From positions 310,001 through 374,000 of the forward strand of contig NZ_CP080383.1 in the NCBI RefSeq assembly GCF_019443325.1: 64,000 bases of DNA. The letters run 5' to 3'. Shown one piece after another: positions 35,379 to 45,009 of this stretch. The DNA comes from Cryobacterium sp. PAMC25264. GTDB lineage: Bacteria > Actinomycetota > Actinomycetes > Actinomycetales > Microbacteriaceae. The stretch's first letter is position 1. The number at the start of each line of letters is the position of its first letter. Position numbers and translations under genes: made by a program. The notes beneath the pieces were generated by a model, which saw only the letters and a list, made by a program, of their open reading frames with translations, did not search any database and had not been told where the DNA came from.

Positions 35379-35827
35379 GGCTCAGCACCCTGGGCGTCGG
35401 GCCACCCCTCACGAGGTAGCTCTCCGGATCGGCCGCATCTGTGCAGCTTCGTCGAAACCACGACGGTTGCCCAGGTCGGCCGCGCTGGCGATGCGGTCGA
35501 CCGATTCGTCGGCGTCCGCGTCTTTTCTGCCCACCGCGCGATTTGCGTGCCACCGAGATGCTTGTGCCTCGCGTCGAGAACAGCGGAGTCAGCCCAGATG
35601 CGCATCCGATCGAGTAGTCCATACAGGGTGATGCGGCCGGGCTGCCTGCGGAGTACCTTCCCGGCATGAGAGGCACCCAACTTGACGAACTTGGCCCGGT
35701 CGTGGCGAAGGCTGCAGTGGTAGTTGCCGCAGTGGCACCCGGGCCCGGCATTCGCCGACGTCGTCTTTAGCGAGCGGTCAGTGTCTGCTCCGGCATCTCA
35801 TCTAATTCGGGTGATTAAGTACTCTCC
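35379..35827. other. intergenic region, possible remnant on the minus strand
   Basis: About 450 bp. A minus-strand frame reads CHCGNYHCSLRHDRAKFVKL, GASHAGKVLRRQPGRI, TLYGLLDRMRIWADSAVL without a clear start. The clustered Cys/His residues suggest a lost zinc-binding protein, but I cannot assign it. Confidence 0.3.
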
Positions 35828-38179
35828 GTGCCGTCTCACACCGTGTCGCCTGCTTCGAATGAAAGTGGTTCAGTGATGAATTCGCAAGAAACTCTTCCGT
35901 TTCCTCCTACCCCGTCGGCAAGTACTGCGGGGCGAACGATGCAGGAGTCGGTGTATGGCCAACGTGTGACGCCGCCGCGCTTACCCGCAGATGCGCCGAA
36001 CATCCTGATCGTTCTGATCGACGATGCTGGCCCTGGGCTACCGGACACCTTCGGTGGTGACGTGCGGACGGACACGTTGTCACGGGTCCTCAACGAGGGC
36101 ATCGGGTTCAACCGATTCCACACCACGGCGATGTGTTCCCCCACGCGAGCATCGTTGCTATCGGGCCGCAACCATCACCGGATCGGCAATGGTCAGATCG
36201 CTGAGCTGGCGAACGACTGGGACGGCTACGCGGGTGAGATCCCAAAGTCCAGCGCCCTCGTTGCGGAAGTTCTGAAAGATTACGGCTACGCGACCTCTGC
36301 TTTCGGTAAGTGGCACAACACGCCAGCGCTGGAGACAGGAGTGACGGGCCCGTTCCACAACTGGCCGACTTCCGACGGCTTTGAGTATTTCTACGGCTTC
36401 CTGGCAGGTGAGGCTTCACAGTACGAGCCGAACCTGGTCCGAAACACGACGAGCGTGTTGCCGCCGAAGACCCCCGAGGAGGGATATCACCTCAGCGAGG
36501 ATCTCGCCGACGACGCGATCGGATGGTTGCGCAACCACAAGGCGTCCCAGCCGGATAAGCCGTTCCTGATGTACTGGGCAACGGGCTGCCTGCACGGCCC
36601 GCACCACATCATGAAAGAGTGGGCCGACAAGTACGCCGGCCGTTTTGACGGCGGCTGGGACGAGTACCGTGACCGGGTGTTCGCTCGGGCAAAAGAGACG
36701 GGCTGGATACCCGGCGACACAGTTCTAACGGAGCGAGACTCACGGATGCCGGCGTGGGAGGACGTCCCTGAAGACGAGCGTGCATTCCAGGCGCGCTTGA
36801 TGGAGGTTGCAGCCGGTTTCGCTGAGCACGCCGATGTGCAGGCTGGTCGGGTCGTCGACGAGGTGGAGAGCCTCGGGTATGGCGAGAACACGATGATCCT
36901 TTACATCTGGGGCGACAACGTTTCCTCGGGCGAAGGCCAGAACGGCACGATCAGTGAGTTGCTGGCGCAAAACGGTATTCCCTCGACCATCCCGATGCAT
37001 ATCAAAGCCATGAACGATATGGGCGGTCTGGATGTCCTTGGTACCCCGAAGGTCGACAACCAGTATCACGCCGGATGGGCGTGGGCCGGGAGCACCCCCT
37101 ACAAGGGCATGAAGCTGCTCGCCTCGCACTTGGGCGGTACCCGCAATCCCATGGCCATCCGTTGGCCGGCGAAGATCGTGCCGGATTCGGAACCCCGGAC
37201 CCAGTTCGTGCACTGCACCGATATCGTTCCCACGATTTATGACCTCGTCGGTATCACTCCTCCTCGAGCCGTCGACGGCATTCCCCAGGACCCGATAGAC
37301 GGGTCGAGCTTCAAGGCGGCGCTCAATGACGGCGATGCGAAAGAGACCCATCTCACCCAGTACTTCGAGATCATGGGCAGCCGGTCGATCTACCACGACG
37401 GCTGGATGGCGTCAGCGTTCGGACCGAGGGCGCCCTGGCTGCCCGGTCTCCCGCCCGGCATCCACGACTGGACACCCGACCAGGACGTATGGGAGCTCTA
37501 CAACCTCACCGAAGACTGGTCGCAGGCCAACGACCTCGCTGAGCAGAACCCCGAGAAGCTGGTCCAGATGAGGGAACTTTTCGCCATGGAAGCGGCGAAG
37601 AACAGTGTCTACCCCGTCGGTGGCGGCCTGTGGATTGCGACTCTGCACCCCGAGCTTCGAATTTCGACTCCGTACCGTAACTGGGACTTCACCGGTGATA
37701 TGACACGGATGCCCGAATTCATGGCACCCGCTCTCGGAAACCGGGCCAATAAGGTGACGATCAACGCGACCGTGCCCGACCATGGCAACGGAGTGCTCTA
37801 CGCGCTCGGTGGCGCCGGAGGCGGCCTGACGTGTTACATGGACGACGGGTTCCTCTGCTACGAGTACAACATGTTCATCATCCAGCGGACGAAGATCCGT
37901 TCCGACCGCCGGGTGCCTGCCGGTGAGTCTCAGATCGTGATCGACACCAGTTACATTCAAGCGCGCCCCGGCGGCCCGTTGAATGTTGCGATGACCGTCA
38001 ACGGTGAGAACTACGGCGCGGGTACTGTACCGATCAGTGTGCCGTTGCTGTTCTCGGCGAACGACTGCCTCGACGTCGGAACCTGCCTCGGCGGCCCTGT
38101 ATCGCTCGACTACTACGACAAGGCACCCTTCTCCTTCACTGGCCAGATCCGCACGATGAATGTGCGCTACACCACATAG
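35828..38179 (+). CDS. arylsulfatase-family sulfatase
   Basis: Predicted 783-residue type I sulfatase that would hydrolyse sulfate esters. The catalytic motif CSPTRASLLSGR has Cys103, to be converted to formylglycine. Metal ligands include Asp65 and Asp66 (IDDAGPG) and the later MYWATGCLHGPHH and GDNVSSGEGQNG. The C-terminal ~120 residues form an extra beta domain. No signal peptide is visible, so it is probably cytosolic. The start may be GTG 35828 or ATG 35876. No formylglycine-generating enzyme is encoded nearby. Confidence 0.9.
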   Translation: MPSHTVSPASNESGSVMNSQETLPFPPTPSASTAGRTMQESVYGQRVTPPRLPADAPNILIVLIDDAGPGLPDTFGGDVRTDTLSRVLNEGIGFNRFHTTAMCSPTRASLLSGRNHHRIGNGQIAELANDWDGYAGEIPKSSALVAEVLKDYGYATSAFGKWHNTPALETGVTGPFHNWPTSDGFEYFYGFLAGEASQYEPNLVRNTTSVLPPKTPEEGYHLSEDLADDAIGWLRNHKASQPDKPFLMYWATGCLHGPHHIMKEWADKYAGRFDGGWDEYRDRVFARAKETGWIPGDTVLTERDSRMPAWEDVPEDERAFQARLMEVAAGFAEHADVQAGRVVDEVESLGYGENTMILYIWGDNVSSGEGQNGTISELLAQNGIPSTIPMHIKAMNDMGGLDVLGTPKVDNQYHAGWAWAGSTPYKGMKLLASHLGGTRNPMAIRWPAKIVPDSEPRTQFVHCTDIVPTIYDLVGITPPRAVDGIPQDPIDGSSFKAALNDGDAKETHLTQYFEIMGSRSIYHDGWMASAFGPRAPWLPGLPPGIHDWTPDQDVWELYNLTEDWSQANDLAEQNPEKLVQMRELFAMEAAKNSVYPVGGGLWIATLHPELRISTPYRNWDFTGDMTRMPEFMAPALGNRANKVTINATVPDHGNGVLYALGGAGGGLTCYMDDGFLCYEYNMFIIQRTKIRSDRRVPAGESQIVIDTSYIQARPGGPLNVAMTVNGENYGAGTVPISVPLLFSANDCLDVGTCLGGPVSLDYYDKAPFSFTGQIRTMNVRYTT

Positions 38180-38261
38180 GGAGCGACACTGAAATCTTCG
38201 CGGTCATCGGTGACCGCGCCCCGTCACGATCTCGCACATCATGATCCGATTTGCCCAACCG

Positions 38262-38310
38262 CAATGAAGATTCTCACTTGTGAGGTGTCCACTCGATGGG
38301 GTCCGGGCCA
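38262..38310 (-). mobile_element. isolated end of the resident IS3 element, inverted
   Basis: About 49 bp matching the left end of the IS at 31832, on the opposite strand. It includes the whole 26-bp terminal repeat (38285-38310, 23 matches) and about 20 further internal bases. No transposase follows, so it is a relic. The rest of 38180-38562 shows no gene. Confidence 0.75.
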
Positions 38311-38550
38311 CAGTGCCAGGCGGGACAGATGCCCGGCGTCTCTTGACGCATGGGTTCAAGGCGGATGGGTTACGAGACACATCCGCCCGGAGCACCGGTC
38401 AATTCATTCCGAGAAAGTACGCAAGAGATCGTCATCGTGCAGTTCAGCAGGTCGGCCAGCAATGTCGAATTCGCGCCTCTGTGGCGACTATCTGTGGTTG
38501 CTCCGTGTCACTTGTTTCCGATGACGAGGATGCTGCCCGCGCGGCCACCA

Positions 38551-38556
38551 TAAACT
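38551..38556 (+). promoter_or_regulatory. -10 box of a leaderless promoter (TAAACT)
   Basis: TAAACT ends 6 bases before the ATG at 38563, and no ribosome site is seen. Confidence 0.45.
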
Positions 38557-38562
38557 TGTCGA

Positions 38563-39348
38563 ATGTTCGTTCGTTCTCTGGGGTCGGGTCGCCCGCTTGT
38601 GGCTCTACACGGATTTGGGGTTGACCATCGGATCATGCTCCCGTTGGAGCAGGCCGTCCGCGATGCTCCGTGGCGAAGGGTCTATCTGGACCTTCCGTGG
38701 GCGGAGGGAGCGACGGTGTCGACAGCAGCCAGTGCGCGGGATGTCGCCAAAGAGGTTCTCGCGGACATCCGCGAGCACCTCGGTGCCGAGCCTTTCGCCA
38801 TTGTTGGGCAATCGTTTGGTGGAATGATCGCTCGTTACATTGCGCATGAACTTCGCAGTCAAGTACTTGGCGTTGCCACACTCGCCGGGGTTGTCGAAGC
38901 GAAGCACGATGCCCGGAAGGTTCCTGATCGAAGTGTCTTGGTCGTAGACCAATCGGTCCTTGATGAGGCAGGGGACTCGCGTGATGAATTCACGGCCGAC
39001 CACGTCGTGCAAACAGCCGATACCTTTGCCGCTTTCACCGAGTACGTCCTACCAGGTTCCCGAGGGTCGAACCAAGCGGTGATGGACCGTATAGCGGCAG
39101 AGTACGCACTACCTGTCGAACCGGAAGTCCAGCACCCTCAGCCCTTCATGGCGCCCTCTCTGCACGTTTTTGGTCGGCAGGACGCTGTGGTCGGGTATGA
39201 AGACGGTTGGGCGCTTCGGGACCACTACCCACGGGGAACCTTTGCCGTGCTCGATACTGCGGGACACAGCGTGCATCTCGAACGACCGGACTTGACGGCC
39301 GCCCTCTTCCGAGACTGGCTCGACCGTATGGACGCTACTGGCCGATAG
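38563..39348 (+). CDS. alpha/beta-fold hydrolase
   Basis: Predicted 261-residue cytosolic hydrolase. The oxyanion region is VALHGFGVDHR and the nucleophile elbow VGQSFGGMIA (Ser). The acid is Asp in FGRQDAVVGYEDG and the base His in DTAGHSVHLERPD. Full length and probably active. The substrate is unknown; relatives include ester, lactone and haloperoxidase-like enzymes. Starts leaderless at ATG 38563. Confidence 0.85.
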   Translation: MFVRSLGSGRPLVALHGFGVDHRIMLPLEQAVRDAPWRRVYLDLPWAEGATVSTAASARDVAKEVLADIREHLGAEPFAIVGQSFGGMIARYIAHELRSQVLGVATLAGVVEAKHDARKVPDRSVLVVDQSVLDEAGDSRDEFTADHVVQTADTFAAFTEYVLPGSRGSNQAVMDRIAAEYALPVEPEVQHPQPFMAPSLHVFGRQDAVVGYEDGWALRDHYPRGTFAVLDTAGHSVHLERPDLTAALFRDWLDRMDATGR

Positions 39349-39482
39349 AACGCTGGTGGGGCGATGGAGAACGAATCCATGCGCGGCATGAGAAGCTTCC
39401 CCAGCCAGAAACCGCGGCGTGTCTAGCTCCAGTGGTGGCTTCACATGCCGGCACTTTCGCAGTTCGCGGCGGAAGGCTTGAA

Positions 39483-39650
39483 ATGACGGAGGGACTTGAA
39501 CCAGCGATCCAAACTTCATCTCCTCGGCTGTCGGTCGTAAAGCTTTGGTGGTTGTTCACCATTGGTGCTCTCATCGTCACCTTCCTCGTGGCGCGGTGGG
39601 TTGCGATCTCCATCATGACCACTATTAATGCGGCAGCGTTCGCGTGTTAG
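39483..39650 (+). pseudogene. small membrane protein interrupted at its end by IS21
   Basis: Frame MTEGLEPAIQTSSPRLSVVK with one helix (LWWLFTIGALIVTFLVARWV) and tail TTINAAAFA. GGAAGG precedes the ATG. The last codon and the TAG come from the IS21 left end, which starts at 39645, so the native C-terminus is lost. Joining across the IS would stop two codons later. Confidence 0.45.
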
Positions 39651-39840
39651 CGGCCATGACAAACTGCCCATAGGCGGCCACGGAACTGCCCACTGACGGC
39701 CAGTAGAACTGCCCGCTGGTGGCCATGAGATCTGCCCACTTCTATTTCTGAACCCCCGCCCGGTTACACGGCGGGAGCCCCTTCCTGGGTTTTGATGACG
39801 GTGTCTAGTCGCATCAAAGTCGCCCAGGAAGAGGCCCTGA

Positions 39841-41362
39841 ATGAAGTTTGACGGAGAAATCATGGAAATACTCGCTGCCTACGACCTGACCGGGTCGTTA
39901 CGAGCAACAGCCGAGCTCACCGGCTGCTCGCACCACACCGTTGACCGGCACGTCGCGGCCCGCGACGCCGGCCGGCCGATCGCCGAGCCCGCGTTCCGGG
40001 GCCGGGTCACGGACCCGTTCCTACCCAAGATCGAGGAATGGGTCGAGAAGTCCCACGGCAAGATCCGCTCCGACAAGGCCCACGAGAAGCTCCGGGCCTT
40101 GGGCTATGACGGTTCCGAGCGGTCGACCCGGCGGGCGGTCGCGCAGGTCCGCGCCGCGTTCCGGCTGGGCCAGGTGCGAGTGCACCGACCGTGGATTACG
40201 GAGCCGGGCATGTGGTTGCAGTATGACTTCGGCGACGGCCCCGTCATCGACGGCAAGAAGACCGTGTTGTTCGTCGCCTGGCTGGCCTGGGCACGGTTCC
40301 GCATCGTGATCGCGTTGCGCGATCGGACGGCGCCGAGCGTGTTTGCCGCGCTGGATCGCACCTTCCGAATGTTGGCGGGCACCGACCTACGTCCTCACCG
40401 ACAACGAAAACGGTCACCGTCTCGCACGTTGCCGGGGTTCCGGTGCGCAACCCCAGACGGTCGAGTTCGCCCGGCACTACGGCGTGACCGTGCTGACCTG
40501 CCAGCCCGCGGACCCGGCTTCCAAGGGTGGGGTGGAGTCGTCGGTGAAGTTGGCTAAGGCTGACATCGTGCCCAAAGACACCAACCTGCGCCTTGAATAC
40601 GCCTCGTTCGCCGAGGTCGAGGCGGCCTGCGAAACGTTTATGGTCGAGGTCAACAACCGGGAGCACCGCGCCACCAAACGCAAGCCCTCGGCGATGCTCG
40701 AGGAGGAACGACCCCGGCTGCACCGGGTCCCCGACACGGCGCACACCGTCGCGCTGGGCTTGACCCGCGCCGTTCCGGAGAACACGCCGATGGTCACGTT
40801 CGAGACCGGCCAGTACTCCGTCCCGGCGCACCTGCTCGGCGCCCGCGTGTTCGTTCGCAGCCACGGCGTTGGCGCCGACGAGCAGGTCGTCATCGTCCAC
40901 GTCGGCACTGACGGACCCGTCGAAGTCGCCCGGCACCACCGGGCCCGGCCCGGCAGCCCACGTATTGACGACGCCCACTTCCCGGACCACCGGGAGAAGA
41001 TCCCCGGCGACTACACGATCACCCCGCGCAGCAGCGCAGAAACGGAGTTCCTCGCCATCGGCGCCGGCGCGCACGCCTGGCTACTCGAAGCCGCCGCGGC
41101 CGGCACCGCGAGGATGAACGTGAAGATGGCCGAAGCTGTCGCGCTAGCCAAGATCAGTGGCACCGCCCGAGTCGACACGGCACTGGGTCAAGCGGCGACT
41201 TACGGGCGTTTCGCGACCGGTGACCTCGCCTCCCTCCTCGGGGCAGGCGGCGCCCGCCCGCCCGCTCGGACAGCGACGGAGACCAGCTCGCTCGCGCAGG
41301 GCACCGCTGGGTGGGCTGCGATCGGGCAGGCCGACGGCGACACGCTGGAGCAAAGCGCATGA
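39841..41362 (+). pseudogene. istA: IstA transposase with clustered frameshifts
   Basis: IS21 transposase beginning MKFDGEIMEILAAYDLTGSL, with HTH and DDE domain (MWLQYDFGDGPVIDGKK). Around 40370-40455 the frame breaks. FRMLAG is in frame 1, APTYVLTDNE in frame 2, then the KTVTVSHVAGVPVRNP-like stretch in frame 3, then QTVEFARHYGVTV in frame 2 to the end. Homopolymer losses (two G, two A in an A6 run, one C in a C5 run) explain all of it. The 3' part is open to 41362, overlapping istB by 4 bases. Inactive as written. Confidence 0.8.
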
Positions 41363-42138
41363 GCGTCACGGCAACCGCCGCGCCCGCGCTGCCGGCTGAG
41401 CTGGAAGTGTTGATGCGGCAGCTGAAGATGCCCTACGCCCGCGCCCTGGCCCCCGAGCTCATCGCGACCGCCCGGGCGCAACGATGGGAACCCACCGAGA
41501 TCATCAAGGCCCTCTTCGTCGAGGAAGTCACCGGCCGGTCCCGGTCGATGCTCGCGACCAGACGCCGCGCGGCAGGGTTCCCGACCGGGAAAACGTTTGA
41601 CACCTGGGACGAGACGGCGTCCTCGATCCCGGTGCCCACCCAGCATGCGCTCCGCACGTTGGAATGGATCGGCCGGAAGGAAAACGTCGTCGTTTGCGGG
41701 CCCTCCGGGACCGGGAAGACGTTCTTCCTCGAGGCCCTCGGTCAGCAAGTCGTCGAGGCCGGCATGCGGGTCGCCTGGTTCCGACTCGAAGACCTCGGCG
41801 CCCTCGTCAGGGCGCACCGCGCCGACGACTCCGTCGGCCGGGTCGTGGCCCGGATCCTGCGCTCGGACTTGATCGTGATCGATGACAGCGGGCTGCTCGA
41901 AGTCGGCGCCGACGCGGCCGAGGGCCTCTATCGACTCGTCGATGCCGCCTACGAGAAACGGTCCATCGCGATCTCGTCGAACCTGCACCCGGCCGGCTTT
42001 GACGAGCTCATGCCCAAGACCCTCGCGACGGCGACCGTTGACCGGCTCCTGCACCACGCCCACGTCTGCCAAACCTCGGGCGACTCAATCCGCCTCACCC
42101 AGGCCCTCGCCGGGAAGGGCGTCACGAAGATGAGTTAG
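41359..42138 (+). CDS. istB: IstB transposition helper ATPase
   Basis: Predicted 259-residue AAA+ ATPase of IS21, which assists IstA in target selection. Walker A is CGPSGTGKTFF and Walker B LIVIDDSGLLEV. The C-terminal part has SIAISSNLHPAGFDELMP and an arginine near TVDRLLHH. The ATG overlaps the istA stop (ATGA). It appears intact. Confidence 0.92.
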   Translation: MSVTATAAPALPAELEVLMRQLKMPYARALAPELIATARAQRWEPTEIIKALFVEEVTGRSRSMLATRRRAAGFPTGKTFDTWDETASSIPVPTQHALRTLEWIGRKENVVVCGPSGTGKTFFLEALGQQVVEAGMRVAWFRLEDLGALVRAHRADDSVGRVVARILRSDLIVIDDSGLLEVGADAAEGLYRLVDAAYEKRSIAISSNLHPAGFDELMPKTLATATVDRLLHHAHVCQTSGDSIRLTQALAGKGVTKMS

Positions 42139-42281
42139 ACCACCAACGACCGCGCATGGCCAACGCCACCAACACCCAGGTGGGCAGATCTGTTGGCCAT
42201 GAGTGGGCAGTTTCCGTGGCCACCAGCGGGCAATTCTGCTGGCCGCCTACGGGCAGTTCTTAATGGCCATTGACACGACAG

Positions 42282-42391
42282 TGAGCAAGTGGCGCTCAAC
42301 CGCAATGTCGATGGCGCTCAGGAGCGCAAATACTCACCACTACGGCATTAGCCGAGAAACCGTCTATGCCTACCTCCGTGCCGAGGTCTGA
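42282..42391 (+). pseudogene. HTH tail of a serine recombinase (remnant)
   Basis: Just outside the IS21 right end, the frame reads SANTHHYGISRETVYAYLRA and stops at 42391. HYGISRETVYAYLR is the C-terminal helix-turn-helix pattern of resolvases and invertases. No catalytic domain is left. Confidence 0.4.
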
Positions 42392-42775
42392 ACGTCACGT
42401 TGTGCAGGCGACCGTGAACAGCTGACCCTTCATGGTCGCCTGCACCGGCGGCGGATACACGCGGTGGGCCGTGCAGACGACCTCGAGAAACGACACTTTC
42501 GCCGCTATGTGGCGGCGTTCTGTGATCGCTATTTGGCGCATCGCCCCGCGACCGAAGCTCTATTAAGAACTGATCGATGGCGGAGGCGGTCTACCTGCCA
42601 CCTGTGCATGGTCGTGACCCGGTCGGCCAGATCGGTACCAGCGGTGTCCGCGTGCGTATCCGGAACAACTCTGGACTGTATAGTCCTCGGAGGCTACGTT
42701 CCAGTGAACGGCTAGTAATCACAAGCCGTTAAATCAAACGGGAGGTCCTAGCGTCGCCTGCGGTTCCGGGCTCCG
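42392..42775. other. intergenic region with a weak hairpin
   Basis: No gene recognised. A plus-strand frame (DLEKRHFRRYVAAFCDRYLA) may be a fragment of unknown origin. AACGGCT/AGCCGTT at 42707-42730 forms a 7-bp stem downstream of nagA. Confidence 0.3.
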
Positions 42776-43984
42776 TCACTTGCACCAGGTGCCAGCCTGC
42801 AGGGTCGCCGTAACTTGGAGTTCGGTATCGAGCACGATCACGTCGGCACGGTTACCGGGCGCGAGACGGCCTCGGTCTACTAGGCCGATCATGTCGGCGG
42901 GGTTCTGGGTGGCGGCGCGCACCGCGACATCCACGGGTATACCCGCCGTGTGTACGGCGTAGCGCACGGCATTGCTCAATGTGAGCACGCTGCCGGCGAT
43001 GGTGCCATCGGCCAAACGTGCCTGGCCATCGGCGACGCTCACGTCGAGGCCGCCAAGCTTGTAGGCGCCTTCGTCTGCGCCAGCGGCGGCCATGGCATCC
43101 GTCACGAACACGGCCCTGGAGGGGCTCCCAACGATGAAGCGCACGATGGCCGGGTGCAGGTGCACCCCGTCGGCGATCAGTTCGGCGAACACCGAGGGGT
43201 CTTCGAGCAAGGCAAGCGCGGGGCCGGGCTCCCGCTGATGGATCTGCCGCATCGCGTTGAAGACATGCGTGCCGGCTGTGGCACCCGCAGCAATCGCCTC
43301 GCGGGTCACGTCGTAGTTCGCATCGGTGTGCCCGACCGCGGCCACGGCCCCGTAGCCCACGATTTTCCGCACGGCGGCGAGGCCGCCCTCGAGCTCCGGT
43401 GCGATGGTGACCATACGAACAGTGCCGCGACCGGCGCGCATAAGCCGATCCACGCTCTCGGCATCTGGCGTGCGAAGCAAGTTCTCGTCATGAGCACCGC
43501 GGTGCGCTGGGCTCAGCCACGGACCCTCCAGGTGGATGCCGGCTAGGACACCCTGTTCGACGAGCCCGGCAAGTGCTGACACGGTGCGTACGAACTCGTG
43601 GAGCGGAACTGTGACGAGGCTGGCCATCATGGTGGTGGTGCCGTGGGCGAGGTGGGTCGCGGTAATCTGTGCCACGGCGAGGGCGGTGTCCGCATCGTTG
43701 AAGCTGCTACCGCCTCCGCCGTGGGTGTGAATGTCGACGTATCCTGGGGCCAGGGTACTCTCTGGGAAGCTGAAGTCAGCGTCTCGAGGTGGCATCCCCG
43801 CACCGCAACCGACGATTCGACCAGCACGGATATCGACCCAGCCTGGCGAGTGCACGCCCTCCGGGGCGATGACGGTACCGCCGGTGATCATCATCGGTAC
43901 ACCCTGGTCCCGGAGGTTCCCACCCAGTGCGTTGGAGCTCGGGATTGGGAAAGTTCCGGACGGGGTGCGGGTGAGCGGTGTCAT
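42776..43984 (-). CDS. nagA: N-acetylglucosamine-6-phosphate deacetylase
   Basis: Amidohydrolase removing acetate from GlcNAc-6-phosphate, 402 residues. Metal and catalytic motifs are PGYVDIHTHGGGG, GIHLEGPWLSPAHRGAHDE, VAAVGHTDANYD, HVFNAMRQIHQREPG and VFVTDAMAAAG (catalytic Asp). GGAG 10 bases before ATG 43984 supports the long start, though the family core begins near MMITGGTVIAPEG. Last gene of the minus-strand series gntR, PTS IIC, nagB, nagA. Feeds GlcN-6-P to NagB. Confidence 0.93.
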   Translation of the reverse strand: MTPLTRTPSGTFPIPSSNALGGNLRDQGVPMMITGGTVIAPEGVHSPGWVDIRAGRIVGCGAGMPPRDADFSFPESTLAPGYVDIHTHGGGGSSFNDADTALAVAQITATHLAHGTTTMMASLVTVPLHEFVRTVSALAGLVEQGVLAGIHLEGPWLSPAHRGAHDENLLRTPDAESVDRLMRAGRGTVRMVTIAPELEGGLAAVRKIVGYGAVAAVGHTDANYDVTREAIAAGATAGTHVFNAMRQIHQREPGPALALLEDPSVFAELIADGVHLHPAIVRFIVGSPSRAVFVTDAMAAAGADEGAYKLGGLDVSVADGQARLADGTIAGSVLTLSNAVRYAVHTAGIPVDVAVRAATQNPADMIGLVDRGRLAPGNRADVIVLDTELQVTATLQAGTWCK

Positions 43985-44079
43985 AACTATTGCTCCAAGG
44001 ATTCAATTGCGGTTTTAGGCTAAAACGTATCGACACGGCCCCAGATGCTGAGCGCCCAGTCGAGCTGACCAGCGGCGGT

Positions 44080-44862
44080 CTAGATGCCTGGCCAGGGCTT
44101 GTGAGCCCACGCGTAACGGTAGTAGTCGAGGTTTTCGAGTTTGGAGGCGGCCGCTTGATCCACGATCACAGTCACGCGTGGGTGTAGCTGGATCACGGAG
44201 CCCGGCTTACTTGAGCTGACTGGTCCCTCCACGGCGGCGGCGACGGCATCTGCCTTTTCTAGTCCGAAGGCCAACAGGATGAGGTGCCGCGCACGCAGAA
44301 TGGTTCCCAGGCCCTGCGTCATGCAGTGGATCGGTACGTCGTCGATCGAGGGGAAAAAGCGGGCATTATCAATCCGGGTCTTCTCGGTCAGGGTCTTGAT
44401 GCGCGTCACGGAAGCGAAGGAAGAGCCTGGTTCGTTGAAACCGACGTGTCCGGTGCGGCCAATGCCGAGAATTTGTACGTCCACGCCACCGGCGGCAACG
44501 ATGGCGGCCTCGTAGTCGAGTCCCGCTGTTCGGACGGTGGCAGGGTCGCCGTTAGGGACCTGGATGTTTGCGGGATTGAGCCCGAGCGGCACGACCACGT
44601 CGCGGGTAATGACCGAGCGGTAGCTCTCGGGATGATCGGCCGGTAAGCCCACGTACTCATCGAGGGCGAAGCCGCGCACTCGGGAGACGTTGATCGGGTT
44701 CGCCGTGAGGGACGCAGCCAGAGCGGCGTAGACCGCCAGCGGAGTTGATCCGGTAGCAAGGCCGAGCACAGCATCGGGCTTCCGCAGCATTAGGGAACGA
44801 ATTGCTTCCGCCGCGAGCGTTCCCGCTGCGGCCTCACTGTCGACAAAAACTACTTCGGCCAT
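44080..44862 (-). CDS. nagB: glucosamine-6-phosphate deaminase
   Basis: Converts GlcN-6-P to fructose-6-P and ammonia, 260 residues. Seen: LGLATGSTPLAVYAAL, NVSRVRGFALDEYVGL (with the catalytic-region Asp and Glu) and GIGRTGHVGFNEPGSS (His base). The position of E. coli Asp141 reads Thr (RTGH instead of NDGH); I believe other actinobacterial enzymes vary here. ATG 44862 behind TTTGGAG is chosen over ATG 44874. Sits between the PTS IIC and nagA. Confidence 0.93.
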   Translation of the reverse strand: MAEVVFVDSEAAAGTLAAEAIRSLMLRKPDAVLGLATGSTPLAVYAALAASLTANPINVSRVRGFALDEYVGLPADHPESYRSVITRDVVVPLGLNPANIQVPNGDPATVRTAGLDYEAAIVAAGGVDVQILGIGRTGHVGFNEPGSSFASVTRIKTLTEKTRIDNARFFPSIDDVPIHCMTQGLGTILRARHLILLAFGLEKADAVAAAVEGPVSSSKPGSVIQLHPRVTVIVDQAAASKLENLDYYRYAWAHKPWPGI

Positions 44863-45009
44863 TATGTACTCCAAATTCGGTCTACGGATGTTTCGGGTGG
44901 TGCGGGCGGCACCGGCCTTCCGGGGTCGCGAGTGGTATACCCGCGACCGCGGAAGGCCAATGCCTAGATGGTGCCAGTCGGAACCCTCGCTGGGTCAGAC
45001 CCGGTGCAG

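Larger units (their letters stand above)
39645..42275 (+). mobile_element. IS21-family insertion sequence
   Basis: 2631-bp element with TGT...ACA ends. Both ends carry several copies of a ~20-bp repeat of the type AACTGCCC...GGCCA (39656-39742 and 42172-42270), the multiple terminal repeats known for IS21. It encodes istA (broken) and istB. No target duplication was found. Confidence 0.88.

Noticed and set aside
42707..42730. Hairpin after nagA as a terminator
   Set aside because: The stem is only 7 bp with a 10-base loop and no T-run in the nagA direction.
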